From an uncultured Alphaproteobacteria bacterium (GTDB lineage: Bacteria; Pseudomonadota; Alphaproteobacteria; UBA8366; GCA-2717185), in NCBI GenBank assembly GCA_943788635.1, contig CALSRA010000003.1:1-64000 (forward strand): a DNA stretch of 64,000 nt, given 5' to 3'. Positions 36,238 to 44,810 of this stretch are shown here, piece after piece. Position numbers and translations under genes: made by a program. Within the stretch, counting starts at the first letter, position 1, and each line of letters begins with the position of its first letter. The notes under the pieces were generated by a model, which searched no databases, was not told the origin of the DNA, and saw only the letters and a list, made by a program, of their open reading frames with translations.

Positions 36238-36654
36238 GTCGTTGCCGATGGGGCCAATCACACCAGGATATCTCATGAATCCAATAAGCTAAGAAGCCTA
36301 GTTAAGGTGGACCCTATTGTCCACCTGTAAGCTGGCCCGGAACCGGGTAGCAAAGGCCTTCCCGTCCGATTCCGCAAAATGCGGAGGTTACCTCTATCCC
36401 TTGAAGGTGCCGCACAGTCCCTTTTCTGCCTTGCGAAAGCGTTTTATTCGCCGTGATACGGCTGTCAATCCGCGGGAGTGATGCTGCATCGCGCAAAAAA
36501 AATATTGCATCGCACAAAATTTACTATTGACATGCAGGGCCGCGGTATCATATCTCCATTATTAGAAATTGTTGCATTGCAGCATAACGGCTCGGTGCTT
36601 CAGAAACGGTGCAGAGAACGTTCTGGGTTCACATTATTTTTCGGGAGTTTAGAC
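36238..36654. other. 417-bp divergent intergenic region with several hairpins
   Basis: Between the carboxypeptidase and phasin starts. It contains GGTGGAC-CCTATT-GTCCACC (36306-36325), CCCGG-AA-CCGGG at about 36337-36348, and TCCGCA-AAA-TGCGGA at about 36370-36384, all within 80 bp, and further on the phasin promoter region. The clustered hairpins could be a structured leader of the carboxypeptidase message or a small RNA. I could not match it to 6S RNA, tmRNA, SRP RNA or a riboswitch I know. No tRNA is present. Confidence 0.4.
36484..36584 (+). promoter_or_regulatory. Phasin promoter region with three TGC-N3-GCR operator-like repeats
   Basis: CTGCATCGCGCAA (36484), TTGCATCGCACAA (36505) and TTGCATTGCAGCA (36572) share the half-palindrome TGC-N3-GC(A/G). 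PhaR, the PHA-sensing repressor of phasin genes in alphaproteobacteria, is known to bind TGC-rich sites of the type CTGC-N3-GCAG. A TTGACA (36527-36532) lies between the second and third repeats, with a weak TATCTC -10 about 18 bp on. Repressor bound to the flanking sites would cover this promoter. PhaR itself is not in the window. Confidence 0.55.
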
Positions 36655-37176
36655 ATGGCGACGAAAGCACAAGGTACCGCGAAAGATGCGGCGAAGAAAA
36701 TCGAAGACGCAATGTCTGTCGGTAAAGATACAGTTGAGCAGGCGTTCAAGGCATCGACCGAAGGCTACGAGCAGGTCGTGACGGCCAGCCGTGCCCAGGC
36801 TGAAAAAGCCAGCAAGGCAATGCTTGGCAGCTATGACGACATTGCTGTTGTCAGCAAGGACAATATGGACGCGCTGATGGCCGCCGGCGATATCTGGTTC
36901 AAGGGATACGAAGCGATTGGCAAGGCCTGCTTTGCTTATGCGCAGGAAACCGCCGAAAAGGGTGCCGAAGTCGCGAAGGCCGTGATGTCTGCAAAGTCCG
37001 TGCAGGATGCCATCGACGTTCAGACGGATTTCGCGAAGCAGCGTTTTGACAGCATGGCGACTGAGAGTGCGAAAATTTCGGAAATGTCTGTCAAGGCAAC
37101 GAATGAAGCTCTTGCACCGATCCAGAAGCGATTCGATGACAGCGTGTCAAAGTTCATGAAATCGGCCGCAGTCTGA
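36655..37176 (+). CDS. Phasin family protein
   Basis: A 173-residue, almost wholly helical protein without Cys or membrane segments. ATG 36655 follows GGGAG. It has the phasin_2 pattern: SVGKDTVEQAFKASTEGYEQVVTASRAQAEKASKAMLGSYDD, then NMDALMAAGDIWFKGYEAIGKACFAYAQETAEKG, ending FDDSVSKFMKSAAV. (One Cys occurs in KACFAY.) Phasins coat polyhydroxyalkanoate granules and control their size and number. Upstream it has TGC-rich sites fitting PhaR control, and a strong terminator follows at 37213, so it is a single-gene transcript. No PHA synthase is in the window. A longer frame back to 36478 is not supported, as it crosses the promoter. Confidence 0.87.
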   Translation: MATKAQGTAKDAAKKIEDAMSVGKDTVEQAFKASTEGYEQVVTASRAQAEKASKAMLGSYDDIAVVSKDNMDALMAAGDIWFKGYEAIGKACFAYAQETAEKGAEVAKAVMSAKSVQDAIDVQTDFAKQRFDSMATESAKISEMSVKATNEALAPIQKRFDDSVSKFMKSAAV

Positions 37177-37212
37177 TGGAATTCGTGTCTGCGTAACTTT
37201 CGCGACACCGAA

Positions 37213-37251
37213 TTAAATACGGCCCCGGAGCGAAATGCTTCGGGGCCGTAT
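37213..37251 (+). terminator. Strong intrinsic terminator after the phasin gene
   Basis: AAATACGGCCCCGGAGC pairs with GCTTCGGGGCCGTATTT across the loop GAAAT, a 17-bp stem with one G-T pair, followed by TTGCGTTTT. It is 36 bp after the phasin stop and isolates that gene from clpS. Confidence 0.85.
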
Positions 37252-37377
37252 TTGCGTTTTAACGGAAATACTTCCGGTAACAAGGATAGGCGTATATTCT
37301 ATGGGTTCTAACCCTTTCCCCGGGGGCAATGAGTACCAATATCTACTTACGGGCAATGGACGCTGGCGTGGGACGCA

Positions 37378-37704
37378 ATGAGCGAGCAGAATAACGGGAA
37401 CGATGGCGATATTCGGACGGGCGTGGTCGTAAAGGCCAAGCCCAAAACGAAGAAGCCATCCATGTATAAAGTTTTAATGTTGAATGACGACTATACCCCG
37501 ATGGAATTTGTCGTGCATGTGCTGGAGCGGTTTTTCAACAAGGGGCAGGAAGCCGCTACTGAGATCATGCTGCATGTACACCAAAAGGGGGTCGGGATCT
37601 GTGGTGTGTTCACGTACGAAGTTGCTGAGACCAAAGTGAACCAGGTCATGGAATTCGCCCGCAAACATCATCATCCGCTGCAGTGCACTCTGGAAAAGGA
37701 CTGA
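37378..37704 (+). CDS. clpS: ATP-dependent Clp protease adaptor ClpS
   Basis: A 108-residue adaptor that brings proteins with N-degrons to ClpAP. Residues 1-27 are a disordered extension ([23 protein letters not shown]) needed for delivery. The folded core starts [26 protein letters not shown], where N-D-D and the Met form the pocket for the N-terminal residue. [27 protein letters not shown] includes the His that contacts the substrate's alpha-amino group. It is immediately upstream of clpA (7 bp), the standard gene pair, and both are probably translated from one message. Confidence 0.93.
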   Translation: MSEQNNGNDGDIRTGVVVKAKPKTKKPSMYKVLMLNDDYTPMEFVVHVLERFFNKGQEAATEIMLHVHQKGVGICGVFTYEVAETKVNQVMEFARKHHHPLQCTLEKD

Positions 37705-37711
37705 TATTCCC

Positions 37712-40039
37712 GTGTTATCACGCAATCTGGAAGAAAGCCTTCACCGTGCCATCGCTCTCGCGAGCGAACGGCGGCATGAATATGCAACACTGGAACATCT
37801 GTTGTTCGCCTTGAGCGACGACCGGGACGCCGTAGCCGTACTTCGCGCCTGTGGTGTCGATATCGATCGGTTGCGAAAGGATCTGGGCGAATATCTCGAC
37901 GGCGAACTGGAAATGCTCGTTGCGGATTTTGTCGAGGACCCGAAACCCACCGCCGGCTTTCAGCGCGTTCTACAGCGCGCCGCAATCCACGTGCAGTCGT
38001 CAGGTCGCGAAGAAGTGACCGGGGCGAATGTGCTGGTCGCGATGTTCTCGGAGCGCGAGAGCCATGCCGTCTATTACCTGCAGGCGCAGGACATGACGCG
38101 CTTCGATGCGGTTAACTACATCAGTCACGGTATTGCCAAAGTCCCCAGTGAAACGGCGACGCGGAACGTCAACGGTGCGGACGAGGACGCGGCGGCGGAG
38201 AAGGTGAACAAGAAGGGCAACGAGGCGCTCGAAGCCTATTGCGTGAACCTTAATGAAAAAGCGAAGGCGGGCAAGATTGATCCGCTGATCGGCCGCAAGA
38301 AGGAAATTGACCGGACCATTCAGGTTCTGTGCCGGCGGACGAAGAACAATCCGCTGTATGTCGGTGATCCGGGCGTGGGCAAAACGGCGATTGCCGAAGG
38401 CCTGGCCAAACGCATTGTCGAACTCGATGTGCCGGTCGTCCTGCAGGAGGCCACGATTCATTCGCTGGATATGGGCGCGCTTCTGGCCGGAACCCGGTAT
38501 CGGGGCGATTTCGAGGAACGGTTGAAAGCCGTCATGAAGGAACTCGAGGAAGAAGAGGGCGCGATCCTCTTCATCGATGAAATCCATACGGTGATCGGTG
38601 CCGGCGCAACCAGTGGCGGGGCCATGGATGCCTCCAACCTGCTGAAGCCTGCGTTGCAGAGCGGGACGCTGAAATGCATCGGGTCGACGACCTACAAGGA
38701 ATTCCGCAACCATTTCGAAAAGGATCGCGCGCTGGTGCGGCGTTTCCAGAAGATTGACGTCGCCGAACCGTCAATCCCGGATACGATCAAGATTCTCCAA
38801 GGTCTGAAACCTTATTACGAAGAGCACCACAAGGTCCGCTATACCAACGAGGCGCTGAAGACGGCGGTCGACCTGGCGGCGAAGTACATCAATGATCGCA
38901 AACTGCCGGACAAGGCGATCGACGTTATCGATGAAGTCGGCGCGTCCCAGATGCTGTTGCCGGAATCGAAGCGCAAGAAAACCATCGGCGTACGCGATGT
39001 CGAAGCGGTCGTCGCCATGATGGCGCGGATCCCGCCGAAGCAGGTATCCCGCAACGACCGCGAGTCCCTGCAAACCATGGAACGCGATCTGAAGACCGTT
39101 GTCTTCGGTCAGGACGCGGCGATCGATGCATTGACGACGGCGATCAAGATGTCGCGGGCCGGCCTGCGCGAGCCCGAAAAGCCGATCGGCAGCTATCTGT
39201 TCTCGGGGCCGACCGGTGTCGGCAAGACCGAAGTCGCGCGTCAACTCGCGAATACGATGGGCGTCGAACTGACGCGGTTCGATATGTCGGAATACATGGA
39301 ACGCCACAGCATCTCCCGATTGCTCGGCGCGCCTCCGGGCTATGTCGGGTTCGATCAGGGTGGGTTGCTGACCGATGCAATCGACCAGCATCCTCATTGC
39401 GTCCTGCTGCTGGATGAAATCGAAAAAGCGCATCCGGATCTGTTCAACGTGCTGCTGCAGGTCATGGATCATGGCAAGCTGACGGATCACAACGGGAAAT
39501 CCGTTGATTTTCGTAATGTCGTCCTGATCATGACCACGAATGCGGGGGCCGCCGACCTGGCTAAGCCGGTCATGGGCTTTGCGCGCGAAGAACGGGTTGG
39601 TGAGGACGAGGAAGCGATCAGCCGCATGTTCTCGCCTGAATTCCGCAACCGTCTCGATGCGGTCATTTCCTTTGCGGCGCTGTCGCAGGAGGTCGTGCAT
39701 CGGGTTGTCGACAAGTTCATCATGGAGTTGGAAGGCCAGCTTGCCGACCGGAACGTGACAATCGAATTGACCGACGAATCGCGCGCCTGGCTGGGCCGCA
39801 AGGGCTACGATCCGAAATTCGGCGCCCGGCCATTGGGACGGGTCATCCAGGAAAACATCAAGAAACCGCTGGCCGAAGAACTGTTGTTCGGCAAGCTGGC
39901 CAAGGGTGGTGTGGTCAAAGTGCTGCTGGTGGATGACAAGCTGGATTTCGAACTGACCAGTGCGGGTGGCCGTCGCGATACCGGCGAAGATGGCGGTGAA
40001 AAGCCGAGCCCGAAGGTTCCCGAACTCCTCGAAGGCTGA
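37712..40039 (+). CDS. clpA: ATP-dependent Clp protease ATP-binding subunit ClpA
   Basis: A 775-residue AAA+ unfoldase for the ClpP peptidase. The Clp_N domain (residues 1-145, [35 protein letters not shown]) binds ClpS. The first AAA+ module has Walker A GDPGVGKT at about 218 and Walker B ILFIDEIH. The second has Walker A GPTGVGKT at about 499, Walker [14 protein letters not shown] and the C-terminal ClpB_D2 part. The middle coiled-coil domain of ClpB is missing, which confirms ClpA. The translation starts at GTG 37712. A Gly/Glu-rich tail of about 25 residues follows the last domain. Confidence 0.94.
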   Translation: MLSRNLEESLHRAIALASERRHEYATLEHLLFALSDDRDAVAVLRACGVDIDRLRKDLGEYLDGELEMLVADFVEDPKPTAGFQRVLQRAAIHVQSSGREEVTGANVLVAMFSERESHAVYYLQAQDMTRFDAVNYISHGIAKVPSETATRNVNGADEDAAAEKVNKKGNEALEAYCVNLNEKAKAGKIDPLIGRKKEIDRTIQVLCRRTKNNPLYVGDPGVGKTAIAEGLAKRIVELDVPVVLQEATIHSLDMGALLAGTRYRGDFEERLKAVMKELEEEEGAILFIDEIHTVIGAGATSGGAMDASNLLKPALQSGTLKCIGSTTYKEFRNHFEKDRALVRRFQKIDVAEPSIPDTIKILQGLKPYYEEHHKVRYTNEALKTAVDLAAKYINDRKLPDKAIDVIDEVGASQMLLPESKRKKTIGVRDVEAVVAMMARIPPKQVSRNDRESLQTMERDLKTVVFGQDAAIDALTTAIKMSRAGLREPEKPIGSYLFSGPTGVGKTEVARQLANTMGVELTRFDMSEYMERHSISRLLGAPPGYVGFDQGGLLTDAIDQHPHCVLLLDEIEKAHPDLFNVLLQVMDHGKLTDHNGKSVDFRNVVLIMTTNAGAADLAKPVMGFAREERVGEDEEAISRMFSPEFRNRLDAVISFAALSQEVVHRVVDKFIMELEGQLADRNVTIELTDESRAWLGRKGYDPKFGARPLGRVIQENIKKPLAEELLFGKLAKGGVVKVLLVDDKLDFELTSAGGRRDTGEDGGEKPSPKVPELLEG

Positions 40040-40041
40040 GT

Positions 40042-40062
40042 ACCGGCAGCTTGGCTGCCGGT
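40042..40062 (+). terminator. Hairpin between clpA and the acetyltransferase
   Basis: ACCGGCAG and CTGCCGGT pair perfectly across CTTGG, starting 3 bp after the clpA stop. No T-run follows, and the next start codon is 9 bp downstream, so it may be an inefficient terminator or an mRNA 3'-end stabiliser. Confidence 0.5.
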
Positions 40063-40070
40063 CGGGCCTG

Positions 40071-41171
40071 ATGCAGGAACTATCGTTTTCGTTCAGGCCG
40101 GCGGGCCCTGTTTCGGCGCTGGAACCGTTTTGGCGCGACCTTGAATCCCGTTCCGATTGCAGTTTTTTCCTGTCCTGGGACTGGATCGGCTGCTGGCTTG
40201 ATGAAATCGACGCCAGCCCCATTCTGGTTGAGGGCCGCGCGGGTGATGCGGTGGTGGTGCTCGGCGTGTTCTGCCCCGGCGCCGCGCGGCCATTTGCCAT
40301 CCGTTCGGTTCGCCTGCAGGAAACCGGGCAGGCAGAGGTGGATTCACTCTATATCGAATATAACGGCTTGCTGATCGACCGGCGCTGGGCCGGTATTGGC
40401 GAGCGGCTTTGCATCGAAGCCCTGTTGGCCGAAGGCGCGCGGCGGGGACGCGCCGGGTGGGACCGTATCGTCATCGGTGCGGCTGCCGAACCGGTGGTGG
40501 CTGCGCTGCGGGATGTGCAGCCCAAACCACGGCTGGAGGCGCCAATCCAGACCAGCCATGTCGATCTGGCGGCAATCCGCGCCGCCGGTGGGGATTATCT
40601 GGCGGCTATCAGTGCCAATACCCGCTAACAGATCCGCCGGGCGCGCCGGCTGTACGAAGCGCGCGGGCCGCTGACGCTCGACGTGGCCCGGGATGGCGAA
40701 GAGGCGCAGGCATATTTCGATGCGTTGCGCGTGCTGCATCAGGCGACCTGGACGGCGCGTGGCCGGCCGGGCGCGTTTGCATCCCCGTTCTTCGTGCGCT
40801 TTCACCGCCATCTGATCGCGTCCGGCCTGCCGAATGATGCGGTGGAGCTGGTGCGGATTTCAGCGGGGGGCGCGCCGGTCGCCTATCTGTATAATTTCCT
40901 GTATCGCGGCACGGTCTATTACTACGCCAGCGGTATTGCGTACGAGCCGGACAACAAGGCCCGTCCGGGGCTGCTCAGCCATGCGATGTGTATCGCGCAT
41001 CATCTGGCGCGCGGCGACGACTGTTATGATTTCATGGCCGGCGCCGCCCGCTACAAGGAAAGCCTTGGCACGCCGGGGCCGGCAATCAGTACAATCATCG
41101 TGGAACGGGCCGGAATCCGGTCAATGCTGGCCGGGGCCATGCGCGGTTTGCGCGAAGGTATTCGCGGTTAG
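40071..41171 (+). pseudogene. CelD/BcsL-type GNAT acetyltransferase interrupted by in-frame TAA
   Basis: A 366-codon frame from ATG 40071 broken once, by TAA at 40626-40628. The text on both sides is one protein: the N-terminal half has FFLSWDWIGCWLDEIDASPILVEGRAGD, then LAAISANTR-stop-QIRRARRLYEARGPLTLDVARD, where relatives of this family read N-T-R-x-Q-x-R-R without a break. The second half has a GNAT fold core (FFVRFHRHLIASG...GAPVAYLYNFLYRGTVYYYASGIA...PGLLSHAMCIAHHLARGDDCYDFMAGAARYKES). Members are linked to cellulose or other exopolysaccharide acetylation. A CAA-to-TAA change would explain the stop. The rest shows no decay, so the damage is recent, a read error, or tolerated. Confidence 0.75.
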
Positions 41172-41210
41172 GTTGCGTCATGGCGGGCGGGGCCGCCGGG
41201 AACGACCGGA

Positions 41211-41348
41211 TCAGATGGTCAGCGAGATGACCGTCAGCGCGCCGACAATGCCGAGCGAAGCAACAACGACACAGGCATAAACGACGAGGGGGTTGAGCTT
41301 GACGCTCCGTTGCCGTCCGAAGGTAAATTTTACGGTATCTGTCGTCAT
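41211..41348 (-). CDS. Small single-pass membrane protein, hypothetical
   Basis: A 45-residue frame starting MTTDTVKFTFGRQRSVKLNPL followed by one hydrophobic segment VVYACVVVASLGIVGALTVISL to the end. The basic stretch before the helix predicts the N-terminus inside. The longer frame back to 41525 has no coding character, so ATG 41348 is used. The remaining bases 41349-41638 hold no other gene that I can see. Small proteins of this kind lack a known role. It may be spurious. Confidence 0.4.
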   Translation of the reverse strand: MTTDTVKFTFGRQRSVKLNPLVVYACVVVASLGIVGALTVISLTI

Positions 41349-41638
41349 GGCGTGCCCTGTCTTAAGTTTTCCTGTCGAACCAACGTTAAGGACAATGTGG
41401 TCGAACTTTATGACTTTTCCGTGAAGAAATTCGGTTAATGCGATGAATTCCCGCGAATATGCTGCCGTTGGGACGGTAAAGCCTTTATGAACGCCGGCGC
41501 GCCGCCGCGCTGTGATGCGCGTCACGGTTAACGATTATTAATTCAGGACAGGCATAGGGCGATCAGGGCACGCGGCGCACCCTGGTACCGCACTCGTCAA
41601 AAAGGGCCCGGGCGGTGCCCGTCATGCAGACCTGCGGG

Positions 41639-42811
41639 TCAGACCGGGTCGTTTTCGGTCCGGCGGAAGGGCGACATTTCGGCCAGATACTCCGATTCAC
41701 CGGCCTCGGCCCGGCGTTCCCGCGCCAGGAAGTCCCCGACCGCATCGCGGAATCCCTCATCGCGAATCCAGTGCGCGCTTTGCGTGCGTACCGGCAGATA
41801 GCCGCGCTGGATCTTGTGCGGCCCCTGGGTCCCGGCCTCGACCGTGGCCAGCCCGCGTTCAATGGCGAAGTCGATCGCCTGGTAATAGCAGCATTCGAAA
41901 TGCAGGAAGGGGTAGCGCCCGTCACAGCCCCAGTTGCGGCCATACAGCGCGGTATCGCCCACCATGTTCAGCGCCCCGGCGATGGCGAGCCCGTCGACAT
42001 CGGCCCGCACCAGCCCGACCCGGTCGGCCATCCGCTCCCCCAGCATGGCGAAGAAATCGCGCGTCAGATACGGATAGCCCCATTTGCGGTCATAGGTATT
42101 GACGTAGAACTGGTGAAACTCGTCCCAGTGATGGGGCAGGATATCCGCCCCGTTCAGCATCGCCACGTTGATCCCCATATCGGCGACCTTCAGGCGCTCC
42201 TTGCGGATATTCTTGCGCTTGCGGCTGGACAGGTCGGCCAGGAAATCATCGAACCCGCCATAATCCCGGTTGTGCCAGTGAAACTGGTGCCCGTGCCGCA
42301 CCAGAAACCCGGATTCCGCCAGCGCGTTCACGTCGGCTTCCTGCGCGAAGGTGACATGCAGCGAGGACACCCCGTAGCGCGTCGCGATCTCGATCAGCCC
42401 GCCGATCATCGCCTTGCGCACCGCATCCGCCTGCGGCCCCGGCCTGACCAGCAGCCGCGGCCCGGCCACGGGTGAGAACGGCACCGCGAGCTGCAGCTTG
42501 GGATAATAGCGCCCGCCCGCGCGCTCATAGGCATCGGCCCAGCCCCAGTCGAAGACATACTCGCCCTGCGAATGGTTCTTCAGATACATCGGCGCCGCGC
42601 CCAGCAGCCCGCCGGCTTCGTCCTGCACCACCAGATGCTGCGGCATCCAGCCGCTTTCCTCGCCGACCGACCCGCTTTCCTCCAGCGCGTGCAGGAAGGT
42701 GTAACTGACAAACGGGTTCGCGGTCCCGGCACAGGCATCCCACGCCGCCCCGTCGACCAGGTCGATCCGGTCCAGCAGTTCAATGGTTATCGCCTCGCGC
42801 CCGTCCGGCAT
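41639..42811 (-). CDS. DUF482-type GNAT N-acetyltransferase (peptidogalycan-biosynthesis-like)
   Basis: A 390-residue protein. ATG 42811 is chosen because GGAGG lies 7 bases upstream; an upstream start at 42901 would add 30 residues that do not look conserved. The sequence has the features of the DUF482/peptidogalycan family in the FemAB-like acyltransferase superfamily: NPFVSYTFLHALEESGSVGEESGW, YVFDWGWADAYERAGGRYYPKLQLAVPFSPVAGPRLL, GHQFHWHNRDYGGFDDFLADLSSRKRKNIRKER, and FHQFYVNTYDRKWGYPYLTRDFF. The C-terminal VEAGTQGPHKIQRGYLPVRTQSAHWI is equally typical. The substrate is unknown, possibly an envelope amino acid or sugar. It is likely cytoplasmic. It lies downstream of the small-terminase-like gene, with phased repeats between. 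Confidence 0.82.
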   Translation of the reverse strand: MPDGREAITIELLDRIDLVDGAAWDACAGTANPFVSYTFLHALEESGSVGEESGWMPQHLVVQDEAGGLLGAAPMYLKNHSQGEYVFDWGWADAYERAGGRYYPKLQLAVPFSPVAGPRLLVRPGPQADAVRKAMIGGLIEIATRYGVSSLHVTFAQEADVNALAESGFLVRHGHQFHWHNRDYGGFDDFLADLSSRKRKNIRKERLKVADMGINVAMLNGADILPHHWDEFHQFYVNTYDRKWGYPYLTRDFFAMLGERMADRVGLVRADVDGLAIAGALNMVGDTALYGRNWGCDGRYPFLHFECCYYQAIDFAIERGLATVEAGTQGPHKIQRGYLPVRTQSAHWIRDEGFRDAVGDFLARERRAEAGESEYLAEMSPFRRTENDPV

Positions 42812-42893
42812 CACCCCTCCAGACCGCCCCCCGCCGCCATCAACGCGCCACGCGGGCGCGAATGGGGCGAATAGGGCGAAAAGATCGTCATCC

Positions 42894-43153
42894 GTTTGCA
42901 TTCATTGGCATCACTATACATCCACAGCACCCGCCCGGCGGCGCGAAAAGTTGCAAATCATGCGCATCGATTGTCATCCATTGACATTGGTTGTCATCGC
43001 CGCATTTTCCAGCCGTCGCGCGGAACCGGCGCGGGGTGGCTGGTGGAAAACACGGATAGTATTGGCATCGATTGGCATTCCTGTGCATTGCCTTCGTGGC
43101 GATGGGCGCGCGGCTACGCGAAATGATTGGCTTTTATTGGCATTCATTGGCAT
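42894..43153 (-). repeat. Four arrays of ATGNCAAY octamers on a 10-bp pitch (arrays C-F)
   Basis: Seen on the plus strand as RTTGNCAT. C: 42894 GTTTGCAT, 42904 ATTGGCAT. D: 42960 ATGCGCAT, 42970 ATTGTCAT, 42980 ATTGACAT, 42990 GTTGTCAT. E: 43061 and 43071 ATTGGCAT, 43081 CTGTGCAT. F: 43126 ATTGGCTT, 43136 and 43146 ATTGGCAT. All steps are 10 bp. On the minus strand E is followed by CTATCCGTGTTTTCC, like the bases after array B at 12.5 kb. E and F lie in the 3' third of the terminase-like gene and D at its end. Confidence 0.75.
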
Positions 43154-43585
43154 TTCCGCCGCCGAACGCGGTTGTTGTTCTGGTTCCGGCGCGAGATCGG
43201 CCATGCCGGCGACCGCCGACAGCATCGCACCGTAATCCGGCCGGGCCCGCCGCGCGCCACGGCGCCCTTCGGGGACCATCCCGGTCACCCGCAGCTGCAT
43301 CGCCACGGCGCGCAGGGCGGTATTGAACTGGTTATGCTCGATGACGCGTTCATAGATGACCTGCAGCCGCGCCAGCACCGCGCTCACATCCCCGCACTGC
43401 TGCTCGGCAACCGCGTCGCGCAGCTCGGCGATCCGCAACTGGATATCGGGCCGCGCCAGCAACCGGCAGGCCTGCGCCGCCGCATTGCTTTCCCCATACC
43501 CCGCCGCCAGCGCCGCCGCACGGCCCACGGGCCGGCGGACATATTCCCGGCAGAACCGCTCATGCCGCTCGTTCGGCTTGTTCAT
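42974..43585 (-). CDS. Phage terminase small subunit-like protein
   Basis: A 203-residue protein. GGAGG lies 9 bases upstream of ATG 43585. Residues 6-60 (ERHERFCREYVRRPVGRAAALAAGYGESNAAAQACRLLARPDIQLRIAEL) fit the DNA-binding helix-turn-helix of Terminase_2 small subunits, which recognise the packaging site of tailed phages. A helical middle follows (VLARLQVIYERVIEHNQFNTALRAVAMQLRVTGMVPE). The last 60 residues are low-complexity and are encoded by the ATGNCAAY repeat arrays (MPMNANKSQSF, GMPIDANTIRVF), so the original end was probably near residue 142. No large terminase, portal or capsid gene is nearby, so it is a stray phage gene or a repurposed DNA-binding protein. Confidence 0.7.
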   Translation of the reverse strand: MNKPNERHERFCREYVRRPVGRAAALAAGYGESNAAAQACRLLARPDIQLRIAELRDAVAEQQCGDVSAVLARLQVIYERVIEHNQFNTALRAVAMQLRVTGMVPEGRRGARRARPDYGAMLSAVAGMADLAPEPEQQPRSAAEMPMNANKSQSFRVAARPSPRRQCTGMPIDANTIRVFHQPPRAGSARRLENAAMTTNVNG

Positions 43586-43778
43586 ATCCTTGTCCTCCCC
43601 TGAAAGAAAGAGAAAATAGGAATGTAAGCCATTAACGGGCTAAAAGTCAATAAATTCCTATATTCTGTCGAGGCTACATTATATCTAACTGGAACAAAAT
43701 AACTTCCTTAAGTAGAAATTCTCGACAATAGTACTAACTATATTTTGAAAACAAACTTATAGCTGCGTATCATAGACT

Positions 43779-44810
43779 ATGATTATTGAAGGAAAGTATT
43801 TCGATGAAATATTACGCAAGCTCTACGGAGAGCTTAGAAAGAGCACTGACACTTTCAATGCAAGCAAGGGCAAAGGCCAAGACCTTCTCGGGCCAAAAAT
43901 CATACTCAAAGAGCCGCTTGCCAGAATTAGCGCTACGGCAACACGAGGGCGATTAATCTCTGCGCTTGCAGAGTTTTGCTGGTATATGAGTGGGAGCGCA
44001 GACTTAGATTTCATTCGATTTTATATACGCGATTATCCTCCCAAAGAAGCCACAGGATCAATTGAAGAGGCTTACGGTCCTCGGCTGATCGGCTCTGGTG
44101 AATTTGGACAGTCGTACGACCAATTAGAACGAGTGATTTATCAACTTAAGAATAAGCCAGATACACGACGGGCCGTTATTTCGATTCTTCAAGCCAATGA
44201 TCTTGAGCCTGAAAGAGCAGAGGCGCCGTGTACGGTAGCTTTGCAGTTCATTCGTCGACGCGGACGCTTGCACATGATCGCCATGATGCGATCTAATGAT
44301 GCTTATCTGGGCTTTCCTCATGACGTGTTTTGCTTCACGATGATTCAAGAATTAATTGCTCGTTCCCTCGGTGTCCAAGTTGGTGACTACCATCATTTTG
44401 CAACGAGTCTCCATCTATATGAGGAGGATGTGGATAGGGTTTCTAACTATTTGGGTGAAGGGTTTCAAAATCCTACGTTTGCTATGCCCAAAATGCCTAA
44501 TGGCTGTCAGCGCGAAAACTTGCGTTTATTTCTCGAAGTCGAGAGATCTATAAGGGCTGGACATATAACTAAGGCTATAGAAATTAAACTGCCAACCTAT
44601 TGGCGTGACCTGTCTCTTGTCCTTCTTCGCCATGCAGACGCGAAAATGAAAAGAGGGATGGGCGTGCTTGACGAAAATTTTTCCAATGTAACGAATGGAT
44701 TTTACAAAAACTTCTTTATAAAGCGGCCAAGGGTGGCTTCAAAAAACCCAATCTTGCCAACGATTCAGGACAAACTAGATTTAGGTGATGAAAATGCCGG
44801 CCAGAATTAA
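43779..44810 (+). CDS. Divergent thymidylate synthase/deoxynucleotide hydroxymethylase homologue
   Basis: A 343-residue ThyA-superfamily protein. Aligned by eye with E. coli ThyA, it keeps EFCWYMSG (Glu65), the R-R pair in DTRRAVIS (130-131), the catalytic Cys151 in APCTVALQF, RSND (171-174) and H-L-Y (212-214). Two changes stand out: the usual P-C-H is P-C-T, and the P-F-N-I Asn that selects uracil is Asp182 (GFPHDV), the residue found in phage T4 dCMP hydroxymethylase. A hydroxymethylase or methylase acting on a cytosine nucleotide is therefore likelier than dTMP synthesis. Composition is AT-richer than the chromosome. The stop overlaps the next gene, so the two probably act together. Confidence 0.75.
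   Translation: MIIEGKYFDEILRKLYGELRKSTDTFNASKGKGQDLLGPKIILKEPLARISATATRGRLISALAEFCWYMSGSADLDFIRFYIRDYPPKEATGSIEEAYGPRLIGSGEFGQSYDQLERVIYQLKNKPDTRRAVISILQANDLEPERAEAPCTVALQFIRRRGRLHMIAMMRSNDAYLGFPHDVFCFTMIQELIARSLGVQVGDYHHFATSLHLYEEDVDRVSNYLGEGFQNPTFAMPKMPNGCQRENLRLFLEVERSIRAGHITKAIEIKLPTYWRDLSLVLLRHADAKMKRGMGVLDENFSNVTNGFYKNFFIKRPRVASKNPILPTIQDKLDLGDENAGQN

Noticed and set aside
36300..36460. 6S RNA, tmRNA, SRP RNA or a known riboswitch
   Set aside because: Hairpins exist, but the conserved cores of these families were not found. It is reported only as an unexplained structured region.
38771..40300. A 509-codon minus-strand frame
   Set aside because: It is antisense to clpA, whose two AAA+ modules are unmistakable.
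42974..43585. A prophage
   Set aside because: Only a small-terminase-like gene is present. No large terminase, portal, capsid, tail, lysis or integrase gene lies near.
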